A stretch of DNA of 64,000 nucleotides from Aliidongia dinghuensis (lineage in GTDB: Bacteria; Pseudomonadota; Alphaproteobacteria; ATCC43930; CGMCC-115725): NCBI RefSeq assembly GCF_014643535.1, contig NZ_BMJQ01000003.1, forward strand, positions 372,001 to 436,000, in the 5' to 3' direction. The position numbers were made by a program, and so were the translations under genes. Below are positions 43,903-53,042 of this stretch, piece by piece. The notes under the pieces are model-generated. The model saw nothing but the letters and a program-made list of their open reading frames with translations. It did not search any database and was not told the origin of the DNA. Numbering within the stretch: position 1 is the first letter of the stretch; each line of letters opens with the position of its first letter.

Positions 43903-44835
43903 CTATCGCTCCTTGCGGCCCGACTGCTCAGCCACGACCTCGCGCAGGCAGTCGAGGGCTGCCGCGACCGCCGCCCGTCCCGCCGCATCCTCGCGCCAGT
44001 ACATGGTCACGGTGCCGAAGCCCGACAGCCGGAGCGGCACGATGCGCATCGCGTTCATATGCGCGAAGCGCGTCGCCGCGCGATGGGAGGCGAGCCCGAT
44101 CATGTCGCTGTTGTTGAGCAGCGTCAGGTTGAGCGTGACCGAGTTCGATTCGACGTAGGGCGCCGGCAGGGTCCGGCCCGCCGCCGCGAGCGCATCGTCG
44201 AGCGAATCGCGGATCGGCGTGCCCTTGGGCCAGACGAGCCAGCGATAGGCGAAGAGATCGTCCCAGTCGACCGTCGCCTTGCCGAACAGCGGATGGCGCG
44301 GCCGGGCGACGAAATGGATCGGCTCGACATAGAGCGTCTCCGTCCGGATCTCGAGCACCGGCAGGTTGCGACTCGACCGGCCGACGACGACGTCGAGTTC
44401 GCCGTCGCCCAAGAGTCCCAGGAGCCGGTCGGTCGTGCTCTCGACCAGCTTGATCGAGGCCTGGGGCAGCCGCTGCATCAGCTTGAACGTCGCGAGCGGC
44501 ACCGTGTCGGAGGCGGAGGCGCCCGAGGCACCCATCACGACCCGGCCGCTGCCGCCGTTGCGCATCGCCGCCAGATCGTCGCGCGCCCCGTCGAGATGCG
44601 CCTCGATGCGCCGGGCATGCGCGATCAGCGCCTCGCCGTAGGGCGTCGGCTTCAGGCCGCGCGCATGGCGTTCGAACAGCGGCAGGCCGATGTCGGCCTC
44701 GAGCTCTTTCAGCCATTTCGACAGGCCCGGCTGGGTCGTGTGAAGCGCCGCAGCCGACCGGCTGATGTTCTGCGTCTGGGCGAGGCTCAGCAGCATCTGC
44801 AGGTTCCGGAGCTTGAGCCGTGCGGTCCAGTCCAT
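43903..44835 (-). CDS. LysR-type transcriptional regulator (310 aa)
   Basis: The N-terminal winged helix-turn-helix has LQMLLSLAQTQNISRSAAAL and LSKWLKELEADIGLPLFERH. The effector-binding domain (about residues 95-300) has the usual periplasmic-binding-protein-like pattern, with GVxxASDTVPLATFKLMQ-type strands. It is divergent from the gentisate operon across 134 bases that contain a LysR-type inverted repeat, the standard arrangement for a regulator activating the pathway in response to its substrate or an intermediate. In Klebsiella the equivalent is MhbR; orthology here is not proven. Confidence 0.92.
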   Translation of the reverse strand: MDWTARLKLRNLQMLLSLAQTQNISRSAAALHTTQPGLSKWLKELEADIGLPLFERHARGLKPTPYGEALIAHARRIEAHLDGARDDLAAMRNGGSGRVVMGASGASASDTVPLATFKLMQRLPQASIKLVESTTDRLLGLLGDGELDVVVGRSSRNLPVLEIRTETLYVEPIHFVARPRHPLFGKATVDWDDLFAYRWLVWPKGTPIRDSLDDALAAAGRTLPAPYVESNSVTLNLTLLNNSDMIGLASHRAATRFAHMNAMRIVPLRLSGFGTVTMYWREDAAGRAAVAAALDCLREVVAEQSGRKER

Positions 44836-44867
44836 CGACCCTCCCTAGATATATGAAAAAATATATG

Positions 44868-44884
44868 GATTAGATCGAATAATC
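44868..44884. promoter_or_regulatory. LysR-type operator in the divergent promoter
   Basis: GATTAGATCGAATAATC is a perfect inverted repeat GATTA-N7-TAATC containing the T-N11-A core bound by LysR proteins. It sits 33 bases from the LysR start and 85 bases before the gentisate dioxygenase ATG, in an AT-rich segment that also has ATATAT repeats (44851-44866). Confidence 0.65.
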
Positions 44885-44969
44885 ATTTTCCATAGCATGC
44901 CTGAGAGCCGAAGGTGACCGCAACAGGAGGCGCCCAGGGCGCCGCACCCTATCCAAAGGGAGGATCAGC

Positions 44970-46016
44970 ATGAGCGGAGCCGCGGTGCGCCAGGAGCGCG
45001 CGAGCTATTACGAGCGGATCGGCCACAATCACCTGGCGCCGCTCTGGGAATCCTTGCACAACCTGGTGCCGAAGGCGCCGCAGCCGCGCTCCGTGCCGGC
45101 GATCTGGCACTATGGCGAGGTCCGTCCGCTCGTGATGCAGGCGGGCGAGATCATCAGCGCCGAAGAGGCCGTGCGCCGGGTGCTGGTCTTGGAGAACCCC
45201 GGCCTCGCGGGTGCTTCCAGCATCACGTCGACGCTCTATGCCGGGCTGCAGCTGATCCTGCCCGGCGAGATCGCGCCCAGCCATCGCCACACCCAGTCGG
45301 CGCTGCGCTTCGTCATCGAGGGCAACAGCGCCTGGACCGCGGTCGACGGCGAGCGCACGCCGATGCACCCCGGCGACTTCATCATCACGCCGTCCTGGAC
45401 TTGGCACGATCACGGCAACGCGGTCGAGGCCGAGGGCGGTGAGCCGGTCGTCTGGCTGGACGGGCTCGACATCCCGCTGATCCGCAGCCTCGACGTGGGC
45501 TTCGCCGAGAATTACCCGGAAGCGGTCCAGCCGCTGACCAAGCCCGAGGGTGACAGTTTCGCGCGCTTCGGCCACAACATGGCGCCGGTGCGCCACCGGG
45601 TCGAGAACCCGACCTCGCCGATCTTCTGCTATCCCTACGATCGCACGCGCGAAGCGCTCGACCGGCTCTATCGCCACGGCGAGATCGACGCCTGGGACGG
45701 CGTCAAGCTGCGCTACGTCAATCCGACGACCGGCGGCTGGCCGATGCCGACGATGGCAACCTTCATGCAGCTGCTGCCGGCCGGCTTCCGCGGCCGGACC
45801 TATCGCTCGACCGACGCGACCGTGTTCTGCGCCGTCGAAGGCCGCGGCACCGCGCGCATCGGCGAGGCGCAATTCCCGTTCGGCCCGCGCGACATCTTCG
45901 TCGTGCCGTCCTGGGCACCGGTCCAGCTCGCGGCCTCCGACGACGCGGTGCTGTTCAGCTTCTCCGACCGCCCGGTGCAGGCGGCACTCAACCTGCTCCG
46001 CGAAGAGCGCAGCTGA
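44970..46016 (+). CDS. mhbD: Gentisate 1,2-dioxygenase (348 aa)
   Basis: Bicupin Fe(II) ring-cleavage dioxygenase that converts gentisate to maleylpyruvate. The first cupin carries the iron-ligand motif [16 protein letters not shown], with [15 protein letters not shown] supplying the next histidine. The second cupin spans about residues 245-340 ([15 protein letters not shown]). The N-terminal segment [20 protein letters not shown] is typical of the family, and length matches (about 350). A strong GGGAGG ribosome site precedes ATG 44970. It is the first gene of an operon in the order D-H-I-M as in Klebsiella mhb, under the divergent LysR. Confidence 0.94.
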   Translation: MSGAAVRQERASYYERIGHNHLAPLWESLHNLVPKAPQPRSVPAIWHYGEVRPLVMQAGEIISAEEAVRRVLVLENPGLAGASSITSTLYAGLQLILPGEIAPSHRHTQSALRFVIEGNSAWTAVDGERTPMHPGDFIITPSWTWHDHGNAVEAEGGEPVVWLDGLDIPLIRSLDVGFAENYPEAVQPLTKPEGDSFARFGHNMAPVRHRVENPTSPIFCYPYDRTREALDRLYRHGEIDAWDGVKLRYVNPTTGGWPMPTMATFMQLLPAGFRGRTYRSTDATVFCAVEGRGTARIGEAQFPFGPRDIFVVPSWAPVQLAASDDAVLFSFSDRPVQAALNLLREERS

Positions 46017-46057
46017 GCGCTGGCGCCGCCCCTTTCCATTCTGTCATCGGATCCAAC

Positions 46058-46762
46058 ATGTCGCTCGTCGTTCCTGCGCCCGCCCCCGTCTTCCTGCCGA
46101 TCGCCGGCACCGCCGACCGTTTTCCGGTGCGCCGGGTCTATTGCGTCGGCCGCAACTACGCCGCCCACGCCCGCGAGATGGGCTTCGACCCCGATCGTGA
46201 TCCGCCGTTCTATTTTGCGAAGCCGGCCGACACGATCTTGCCGATCGCCCATGGCAAGATTCTGGAACTGCCCTATCCGAGCCTGACCAGCAATTATCAT
46301 TACGAGGCCGAGTTGGTCGTCGCGATCGGCAAGGGCGGCGCCGACATCCCGCTTGGGGCGGCGCTGGACCACGTCTGGGGCTATGCGATCGGGCTCGACA
46401 TGACCCGGCGCGACCTGCAGATCGCCATGCGCGAAAAGGGCCGGCCGTGGGAGATCGGCAAGGCGTTCGATGCCTCGGCGCCGATCGGGCCACTCTATCC
46501 GGCCGCCGCCGTGCCGGGCGTGCAGCAGGCCAACATCTGGCTCACCGTCAACGGCACGAAGAAGCAGGACAGCACCATCGGCCACCTGATCTGGTCGGTG
46601 CCGGAGACGATCGCCGATCTGTCGCGCTATTTCCGGCTGGAACCGGGCGATCTCATCTATACCGGCACGCCGGAAGGCGTCGGCGCCGTCGTCCCGGGCG
46701 ACCTGATCGAGACCGGCATCGACGGTCTCGGCACGATCCAGGCGCGCGTGGTCCAGGGCTGA
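46058..46762 (+). CDS. mhbH: Fumarylpyruvate hydrolase (FAH family, 234 aa)
   Basis: Fumarylacetoacetate hydrolase-fold enzyme expected to split fumarylpyruvate into fumarate and pyruvate. Motifs seen are VYCVGRNYAAHAREMG, PPFYFAKPADTIL, YEAELVVAIGKGGADI (metal-binding Glu residues), WGYAIGLDMTRRDLQ, KAFDASAPIGPLYP and IYTGTPEGVGAV. Length (234) fits the fumarylpyruvate group (NagK/MhbH) rather than true FAH (about 420). It sits 41 bases after the dioxygenase gene and 5 bases before the isomerase gene. Confidence 0.92.
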   Translation: MSLVVPAPAPVFLPIAGTADRFPVRRVYCVGRNYAAHAREMGFDPDRDPPFYFAKPADTILPIAHGKILELPYPSLTSNYHYEAELVVAIGKGGADIPLGAALDHVWGYAIGLDMTRRDLQIAMREKGRPWEIGKAFDASAPIGPLYPAAAVPGVQQANIWLTVNGTKKQDSTIGHLIWSVPETIADLSRYFRLEPGDLIYTGTPEGVGAVVPGDLIETGIDGLGTIQARVVQG

Positions 46763-46767
46763 CGCAC

Positions 46768-47412
46768 ATGCAGCTCTACAGCTTCTTCAACAGCTCGACC
46801 TCCTACCGGGTCCGCATCGTGCTGGCCTTGAAGGGCCTCGACTACGACTACCGGCCGGTCAATATCCGTGTCGGGGGCCATCGCGACCCGGCCTATGTCG
46901 CCGAGGTCAACCCCTCGGCCGTCGTGCCGGCGATCGTCACGGACGACGGCGTCACGCTCGGCCAGTCGCTGGCGATCATCGACTATCTGGACGCGCACCA
47001 CCCGGAGCCCCGGCTCATTCCAGAGGATCCGGCAGAGCGCGCCCGGGTGCTGGAGCTTGCGTCGCTCATCGCCTGCGACATCCATCCCGTCAACAATCTG
47101 CGCATCCTGAAGTATCTCCAGGACAAGCTCGGCGTCACGGCCGAAGAGAAGGACGCGTGGTACAAGCATTGGGTGGCCGAAGGCCTCGCGGCGGTCGAAC
47201 GGCTGCTCGCGCGCTACGGCAGCGGCCCCTTCTGCTTCGGCGCGGCACCGACGCTCGCCGACTGCTGCCTCGTGCCGCAGATCGCCAACGCGGAGCGCAT
47301 GGGCTGCAATTTCGACGATTATCCGAAGACGATGGCGGCCTATCGCCACGCGATGGCATTGCCGGCCTTCGCCGCCGCGGCGCCGAAGCGACAGCCGGAC
47401 TTCGTCCAGTAA
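46768..47412 (+). CDS. mhbI: Maleylpyruvate isomerase (zeta-class GST fold, 214 aa)
   Basis: Glutathione-dependent isomerase converting maleylpyruvate to fumarylpyruvate. It starts MQLYSFFNSSTSYRVRIVLA, the SSxSxRVRIAL motif of zeta GSTs, followed by NPSAVVPAIVTDDG and LGQSLAIIDYLD (gamma-glutamyl binding). The C-terminal helix block is FGAAPTLADCCLVPQIANAE. Length is typical (about 212). The family also includes maleylacetoacetate isomerases; the gentisate context favours maleylpyruvate. ATG 46768 lies 5 bases after the hydrolase stop. Confidence 0.92.
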   Translation: MQLYSFFNSSTSYRVRIVLALKGLDYDYRPVNIRVGGHRDPAYVAEVNPSAVVPAIVTDDGVTLGQSLAIIDYLDAHHPEPRLIPEDPAERARVLELASLIACDIHPVNNLRILKYLQDKLGVTAEEKDAWYKHWVAEGLAAVERLLARYGSGPFCFGAAPTLADCCLVPQIANAERMGCNFDDYPKTMAAYRHAMALPAFAAAAPKRQPDFVQ

Positions 47413-47453
47413 AACAAGACGACTAGAACAAGGGCCGAGTGAGGGAGGACCTC

Positions 47454-48638
47454 ATGAGTGAACGGAAAGTCATCGTGGTCGGCGGCGGCATCGGCGGTCT
47501 CGCCGCAGCCCTGGTCCTGGCCCGGCTCGGCATTTCGGTCGAGCTTCTGGAGCGCAGCGAGACGATCGGCGAGATCGGCGCCGGCATCCAGCTCGGCCCC
47601 AACGCGTTTGCCGCCTTGGACGGCCTCGGGGTCGGCGCCGCCGCACGCTCGCGCGCCGTGTTCATCGATCGCCTCACCCTGATGGACGCGGTCGACGCGC
47701 ACGAGGTCGCCTCGATCGACGTCGGCCCCACCTTCCGCGAGCGTTTCGGCAACCCCTACGGCGTCATCCATCGCGCCGACATCCACCTGTCGATCCTCGA
47801 GGCGGTCAGGGACCACCCGCTGATCCGTTTCCGCACCTCGACCCTGGTCGAAAAGCTCGAGCTCGACGATACCGGCGCCACCGTCACCGACCAGCGCGGC
47901 GAGCGCTATCGCGCCGACGCGGTCATCGGCTGCGACGGCGTCAAGTCGGTCATCCGCCAGACCCTGATCGGCGACGAGGCCAAGGTCACGGGCCATGTCG
48001 TCTATCGCGCGGTCGTCGACATCGCCGAGATGCCGAAGGAGCTGCAGATCAACGCGCCGGTGGTCTGGGCCGGGCCGAACTGCCATCTGGTCCATTACCC
48101 GCTGCGCGGCGGCCAGCAGTACAACCTGGTCGTGACCTTCCACAGCCGCGGGCAGGAAGTCTGGGGCGTGCGCGATGGCAGCAAGGAAGAGGTGCTCAGC
48201 TATTTCGAAGGCATCCACCCACGCCCGCACCAGATGCTCGATCGGCCGAAATCCTGGCGGCGCTGGGCGACCGCCGACCGCGACCCAGTGCCGGCCTGGA
48301 GCCAAGGCCGCGCCACCGTGCTGGGCGATGCCGCCCATCCGATGACGCAATACATCGCCCAAGGCGCCTGCATGGCGCTCGAGGACGCGGTGACGCTCGG
48401 CGCCGCCATCGCCGAGGCCGATTTCGATTTCGAGGCGGCATTCCGTCGCTACGAGACCGTCCGGATCCCGCGCACGGCGCGCGTCCTCTATTCGGCGCGC
48501 GAGATGGGCCGGGTCTATCACGCCAAGGGGGTGGAGCGGCTCGTGCGCAACCAGCTCTGGGTCGGCCGGACCCAGGCGCAATTCTACGATGCCCTGCAAT
48601 GGCTCTACGGCTGGAGCGCCGAGCGCTGTCTCGACTGA
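47454..48638 (+). CDS. mhbM: 3-hydroxybenzoate 6-monooxygenase (394 aa)
   Basis: FAD- and NADH-dependent hydroxylase producing gentisate from 3-hydroxybenzoate. It has the FAD motif VIVVGGGIGGLAAALVLARL, GAGIQLGPNAFAALDGLG, the DG motif AVIGCDGVKSVIRQTLIG, and TVLGDAAHPMTQYIAQGACM, where the MTQYxAQGA sequence is characteristic of 3-hydroxybenzoate 6-hydroxylases and their salicylate hydroxylase relatives. ATG 47454 follows GGGAGG at 5 bases, and the resulting length (394) equals that of described 3HB6H enzymes. It links the gentisate genes upstream with the transporter and oxidoreductase genes downstream. Salicylate hydroxylase is the main alternative. Confidence 0.88.
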   Translation: MSERKVIVVGGGIGGLAAALVLARLGISVELLERSETIGEIGAGIQLGPNAFAALDGLGVGAAARSRAVFIDRLTLMDAVDAHEVASIDVGPTFRERFGNPYGVIHRADIHLSILEAVRDHPLIRFRTSTLVEKLELDDTGATVTDQRGERYRADAVIGCDGVKSVIRQTLIGDEAKVTGHVVYRAVVDIAEMPKELQINAPVVWAGPNCHLVHYPLRGGQQYNLVVTFHSRGQEVWGVRDGSKEEVLSYFEGIHPRPHQMLDRPKSWRRWATADRDPVPAWSQGRATVLGDAAHPMTQYIAQGACMALEDAVTLGAAIAEADFDFEAAFRRYETVRIPRTARVLYSAREMGRVYHAKGVERLVRNQLWVGRTQAQFYDALQWLYGWSAERCLD

Positions 48639-48692
48639 AGCCGGGGCACAAGACAACAAAAGAAAAACGATACAAGGGAGGAACGAAGAAGC

Positions 48693-49232
48693 ATGTTGGG
48701 AACACCGCCGCCGCCAGGTGCCCTGAACGGCATCGCCACGCTGTTCAGCCGATTGCTGGGCGCCGCCCTCATCGTGGCGGTGATCGTCAACGTGGTGAAT
48801 GTCATCGGCCGTTACGGCTTCAACCACGCGATCACCGGCGCCGACGAGTTCCAGATCTACCTCATGATCTCGATGGCGTTCCTCGGTGGCCTCGTCGCCC
48901 ATATCCGCCGCCGGCACCTGCGCATGGACGTGCTGACGCGCCACTTCCCGCCCGGGCTCGCCCGCCTGGTGAACGGCGCCGAGGCGCTGGTCGGCGTCGC
49001 GGTCTGCAGTCTCATGACCTGGATCTCGTGGAACTACACGATCAAGATGTTCCGCATCGGCAGCCATAGCGAGAATGCCCACATCCCGATGTGGATTCCG
49101 CACAGCGTGCTGGCCATCGCGTTCACGCTCATGACCTTGGTCGGGCTGGTCCGGCTGTTCGTACGCGCGGAGATCGAGGCCGCCCCGGCGCCACGCCCGG
49201 TCGAAGACGTGCTGCCGGAGGCAGCGCCATGA
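48693..49232 (+). CDS. TRAP transporter small permease (DctQ family, 179 aa)
   Basis: Four transmembrane segments with the DctQ signature ITGADEFQIYLMISMAFLGG and the basic loop HIRRRHLRMDVL. This subunit joins the large permease of a tripartite ATP-independent periplasmic transporter, which uses the sodium or proton gradient to import organic acids. The stop overlaps the DctM start by 4 bases (ATGA). Context predicts an aromatic acid substrate of the 3-hydroxybenzoate/gentisate pathway rather than C4-dicarboxylates. Confidence 0.9.
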   Translation: MLGTPPPPGALNGIATLFSRLLGAALIVAVIVNVVNVIGRYGFNHAITGADEFQIYLMISMAFLGGLVAHIRRRHLRMDVLTRHFPPGLARLVNGAEALVGVAVCSLMTWISWNYTIKMFRIGSHSENAHIPMWIPHSVLAIAFTLMTLVGLVRLFVRAEIEAAPAPRPVEDVLPEAAP

Positions 49233-50506
49233 GCCTCGTCCTGGGCGTGCTGCCCGTGGCGCTGCTGCTTCTGGGCTTCCCAATCTTCCTCGTGCTGCTG
49301 ACGGCGGTCATCGCGACCCTGCTCCTGTTCATGCACACGCCGCTCTCGATCCTGCACCAGACGCTGTTCGGCGCGGTCAACGCCTACACGCTCCTCGCCG
49401 TGCCGTTCTTCATCTTCACCGGCGAGCTCATGGGCCGCGGTTCGGTGGCGCAGCGGCTGGTCAATTTCGTCAATGCCGGCGTCGGGCGCGTGCCCGGCGG
49501 GCTCGGCGTCACGACCGTCTGCTCCTCGGCCCTGTTCGGCGCCATGTCGGGCTTGAGCGCCGCCTCGGTCGCGACGATCGGCCGGGCCATGCTGCCGGCA
49601 CTGATGAAGGCGGGCTATCCCATGCGCTTCTCGGCCGGGCTCTTGACCTCGATGGGCGCCATCGACGTCGTGATCCCGCCCAGCATCCCGCTTCTGGTCT
49701 ATGGTACGGCGGCGCAGGAATCGGTGCCGCGCCTCTATGCCGCCGGCATCATTCCGGCGCTGCTGCTGACCTTCCTGCTCTGCGCCTATGTCGTCTGGTA
49801 CTGCTGGAGGAACGGCATCGGCGGCGACAAGGACTTCGTGCTGAGCGAACTCGGCCGCGCCGCCGCGCGCGGCGTGACCGCGCTCGGCGCGCCGGTCATC
49901 ATCTTCGGCGGCATCTATGGCGGCGTGTTCACGCCGACCGAGGCTGCGGCCGTCGCCTGCGTCTATGCCGCGGGCGTGCCGATGCTGATCTATCGCGAGC
50001 TCGGCTGGCGCGACGTGTTCGACTGCGCTGAGACGACCGCCGTCTTCACCGGCCAGATCCTGGTCATCGTCGCCTGCGCCGTGCTGTTCGGCTGGGTGCT
50101 GACGGTGAACCAGATCCCGGCGGAACTCACCCACTGGCTGACCGGCATGCACCTGCCGGTCTGGAGCCTGCTGCTCGCGATCAATATTCTCTTGCTGCTC
50201 GTCGGCTCGTTCATGGACGGCATCTCGGCCATCCTGCTGCTGACGCCGCTCTTGGTGCCGCTCATGAAGGCGGTCGGCGTCGATCCCGTGCATTTCGGCA
50301 TCATCTTCGCCGTCAACCTCGGCATCGGCCTGTTCCACCCGCCGTTCGGCATCAACATCTTCGTGGCGCAGACCGTGCTCCGGCTGCCGCTCAACATGAT
50401 CTACCGCGGCATCGTGCCCTTCGTGTTCGTGTATCTGGTCGGGCTCGCGATCATCACCTACGTGCCGGCCGTGTCGCTCGCCGGCGTGCACTGGCTCATC
50501 CATTGA
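49229..50506 (+). CDS. TRAP transporter large permease (DctM family, 425 aa)
   Basis: Polytopic permease with about eleven to twelve membrane segments. DctM hallmarks are TLLAVPFFIFTGELMGRGSV, SALFGAMSGLSAASVATIGR, IPPSIPLLVYGTAAQESV, GGVFTPTEAAAVACVYA and LGIGLFHPPFGINIFVAQ. ATG 49229 overlaps the small permease stop. With the DctQ gene upstream and the binding protein gene 29 bases downstream it forms one complete TRAP system. Confidence 0.93.
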   Translation: MSLVLGVLPVALLLLGFPIFLVLLTAVIATLLLFMHTPLSILHQTLFGAVNAYTLLAVPFFIFTGELMGRGSVAQRLVNFVNAGVGRVPGGLGVTTVCSSALFGAMSGLSAASVATIGRAMLPALMKAGYPMRFSAGLLTSMGAIDVVIPPSIPLLVYGTAAQESVPRLYAAGIIPALLLTFLLCAYVVWYCWRNGIGGDKDFVLSELGRAAARGVTALGAPVIIFGGIYGGVFTPTEAAAVACVYAAGVPMLIYRELGWRDVFDCAETTAVFTGQILVIVACAVLFGWVLTVNQIPAELTHWLTGMHLPVWSLLLAINILLLLVGSFMDGISAILLLTPLLVPLMKAVGVDPVHFGIIFAVNLGIGLFHPPFGINIFVAQTVLRLPLNMIYRGIVPFVFVYLVGLAIITYVPAVSLAGVHWLIH

Positions 50507-50535
50507 AAAACCAAGAATCTGGGGAGGATCTGGTC

Positions 50536-51543
50536 ATGGAAATCTCGCGTCGCGCCCTCATGAGGAGCGCCTCGGGTCTCGCCTGCCTCGCCAGTCTCGG
50601 CCTCTCGCGCCGAGCCTGGGCCGAGGATTTCACCATGAAGCTCACCACCACCGCGTCGAACGACCTCGACACGGAGTGGCTGACGCTGCTGAAGCAGGGC
50701 GTCGAGAGCTCGAGCGGCGGCAAGATCAAGGCGAACGTCTATCCGGCGAGCCAGCTGGGCTCGGCCGAGACGACGATCGAGGGCGTGACCATGGGCACGG
50801 TCGAGGTCGCGCTCAATGCGTCCGGCGTTTACGAGGGGCTGGAGCCGCGCTTCGCCGTGCTGGCGGTGCCCGGCGTCGTCACCAGCATGGCGCAGGGTGC
50901 CAAGGTCTATGCCGATCCGGCGGTGCGCGACCGCCTGAACGCGATCGCCAAGGGCAAGGGCGTCGAGGTCATCACGGCGATGATGCATTCGCCGGTCGGC
51001 ATCGTCTCGCGCAAGCCGATCAAGACGCTCGCCGACTTCAACGGCATGAAGATCCGCGTGCCGGGCTCGGCGCTGCTGATCGAGCAGCTGAAGCAATTGG
51101 GCGCCTCGCCCATCGCCATGTCGCTGGGCGAAGTGCTGCCGGCGTTCCAGAACGGCACGATCGACGGCGTCTATGCCGGCACGACGATCTTCTCGGCGCT
51201 CAAGTACTACGACATCTCGAAGAACATGACGCTGCTGCCCGGCACCTTCATCGTCATGCTGGGCCTGATCAACGGCGACTTCCTCGAGCAGTTGGGCCCG
51301 CTCGCGAAGACCGTGCGCGACGAGGCGCGCAAGGCGGATGCCGCCGGCGCCCCCTGGGGCGAGCAGGATGTCGCTAACGCGCGCGCCGCGTGGGAGAAGA
51401 ATGGCGGCCAGACCCTGACGCTCGGCGACGCCGACGCCAAGCAATATCTCGACATCGTCGTGCCGACCGCCGTCAAGAACCTGAGCGCCGACGCGAAGGC
51501 AGACTACGAAGTGCTGAAAGCGACCTCGGCGAAATACGCGTGA
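50536..51543 (+). CDS. TRAP transporter solute-binding protein (DctP family, 335 aa)
   Basis: Periplasmic ligand-binding protein. The N-terminus MEISRRALMRSASGLACLAS contains a twin-arginine-like SRRALMR motif, with cleavage near AWA/EDF, so export may be by Tat. DctP family features are VYPASQLGSAETTIEGVTMG, LADFNGMKIRVPGSALL (the conserved Arg that binds the ligand carboxylate) and NGTIDGVYAGTTIF. ATG 50536 is 8 bases after GGAGG; a TTG at 50503 is unlikely. It follows both permease genes. A carboxylated aromatic ligand fits the operon. Confidence 0.92.
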   Translation: MEISRRALMRSASGLACLASLGLSRRAWAEDFTMKLTTTASNDLDTEWLTLLKQGVESSSGGKIKANVYPASQLGSAETTIEGVTMGTVEVALNASGVYEGLEPRFAVLAVPGVVTSMAQGAKVYADPAVRDRLNAIAKGKGVEVITAMMHSPVGIVSRKPIKTLADFNGMKIRVPGSALLIEQLKQLGASPIAMSLGEVLPAFQNGTIDGVYAGTTIFSALKYYDISKNMTLLPGTFIVMLGLINGDFLEQLGPLAKTVRDEARKADAAGAPWGEQDVANARAAWEKNGGQTLTLGDADAKQYLDIVVPTAVKNLSADAKADYEVLKATSAKYA

Positions 51544-51557
51544 GCGGGGAGCCCGTC

Positions 51558-53036
51558 ATGACGGCATTCACGATCCCTGCGGGCGTACTGCCCGAGCACC
51601 GGGACCTCTATTACGGCGGCGCCTGGCACACGCCGGCAGCCGGCCGCTACATCACGAGTGCCGCGCCCGCGACCGGCCAGCCGATCGCCGCGGCGCCGGT
51701 CGCCGAGGCGGACGACGTCGACGCCGCGGTGCACGCTGCCCATGCGGCGTTCGGCGGCTGGCGCCGCATGCTGCCGGCCGAACGCGGCCGGCTCCTGCGC
51801 CGGGCGGCCGAGGTGCTGCGCGCCCATGCCGACGAGCTGGCGCTGCTCGACGCGCTCGACACCGGCAACCCGATGACCATGCTGGCTGGCGATGCCCGTT
51901 TCGCCGCGAACGGGCTCGACTATTTCGCCGGGCTTGCGACCGAGCTCAAGGGCGAGACCATCCCGATGGGCGACGGCAACCTCAACTACACGGTGCGCGA
52001 GCCGATGGGCGTCATCGCGCGCATCGTGGCATACAACCACCCGCTGATGTTCGCCGCCTTGCGCATCGCCGCCCCGCTTGCAGCCGGCAACACGGTCGTG
52101 GTCAAGGCGCCGGACCAGGCACCGCTGTCGCTTTTGCGCCTCGCCGAGCTGATCGGCGACATCTTCCCGGCAGGCGTGGTCAATTTCCTCGCCGGCGGCC
52201 GGGCGTGCGGCGAAGCGCTGACCCAGCATCCGCTGGTGCGCAAGATCACGCTCATCGGCGGCGTGCCGACGGGCAAGGCCGTGATGCGGAGTGCTGCGGA
52301 CACGCTCAAGCCCGTGCTCTTGGAACTCGGCGGCAAGAATGCCCTCGTGGCCTATCCCGACGCCGACTTCGAGGCCTTGGTCCAGGGCCTCGTCCAGGGC
52401 ATGAACTTCACCTGGGCCGGCCAGTCCTGCGGCTCGACCAGCCGGGTGTTCCTGCATGCCTCGATCCACGACCGCGTGCTGGAGGCAGTGGCGCGGCTCA
52501 TTCCCGAACGGCACAAGCCGGGCCTGCCGACCGATCCGAAGACGACGATGGGCTCGCTCGTGAGTGAGGCGCAGCGCGACAAGGTCGAGGGCTTCGTCCG
52601 CTCGGCGCTCGACGAGGGAGCGCGGCTCGTGTGTGGCGGCAAGCGGCCGGCCGATCCGGCGCTCGCCAATGGCTTCTTCTACGAGGCGACCGTGTTCGCC
52701 GACATGCGCCCCGACATGCGGCTCGCCCGCGAAGAAGTATTCGGACCCATCATGTCGGTGTTCCGCTGGGACGACGAGGATCGGCTCTTCGCTGAGGTGA
52801 ACGCGGTCGACTATGGGCTCACCGGCTCAATCTGGACCCGCGACCTCGCGACCGCCCATCGGGCGGCATCGCGCATCGAGACCGGCTACGTCTGGATCAA
52901 CAACACGAGCCAGCATTTCCTGGGGGCACCGTTCGGCGGCGTGAAGCAGTCCGGCATCGGCCGCGAGGAGTGTTTCGAGGAGCTCCTGGAGTTCACCCAG
53001 GTCAAGAACATCAACGTCAAGCTCGCGGCCGCCTGA
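51558..53036 (+). CDS. Aldehyde dehydrogenase, NAD(P)-dependent (492 aa)
   Basis: ALDH superfamily enzyme of class I/II type. It has REPMGVIARIVAYNHPLMFA, the NAD-binding VVKAPDQAPLSLLRLAEL, the general base Glu in PVLLELGGKNALVAYPDAD, the catalytic Cys in NFTWAGQSCGSTSRVF and LAREEVFGPIMSVFRW. Near the C-terminus, FGGVKQSGIGREECFEELLE is typical. In the operon it would oxidise an aromatic aldehyde, perhaps 3-hydroxybenzaldehyde, to the acid hydroxylated by the 47454 product. That role is inferred from position between the transporter and a GMC alcohol oxidoreductase. Confidence 0.92.
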   Translation: MTAFTIPAGVLPEHRDLYYGGAWHTPAAGRYITSAAPATGQPIAAAPVAEADDVDAAVHAAHAAFGGWRRMLPAERGRLLRRAAEVLRAHADELALLDALDTGNPMTMLAGDARFAANGLDYFAGLATELKGETIPMGDGNLNYTVREPMGVIARIVAYNHPLMFAALRIAAPLAAGNTVVVKAPDQAPLSLLRLAELIGDIFPAGVVNFLAGGRACGEALTQHPLVRKITLIGGVPTGKAVMRSAADTLKPVLLELGGKNALVAYPDADFEALVQGLVQGMNFTWAGQSCGSTSRVFLHASIHDRVLEAVARLIPERHKPGLPTDPKTTMGSLVSEAQRDKVEGFVRSALDEGARLVCGGKRPADPALANGFFYEATVFADMRPDMRLAREEVFGPIMSVFRWDDEDRLFAEVNAVDYGLTGSIWTRDLATAHRAASRIETGYVWINNTSQHFLGAPFGGVKQSGIGREECFEELLEFTQVKNINVKLAAA

Positions 53037-53042
53037 CCCGAA

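Noticed and set aside
47340..49283. 647-codon minus-strand frame across the 3-hydroxybenzoate monooxygenase and DctQ genes
   Set aside because: It spans two well-supported opposite-strand genes and has no recognisable domain.
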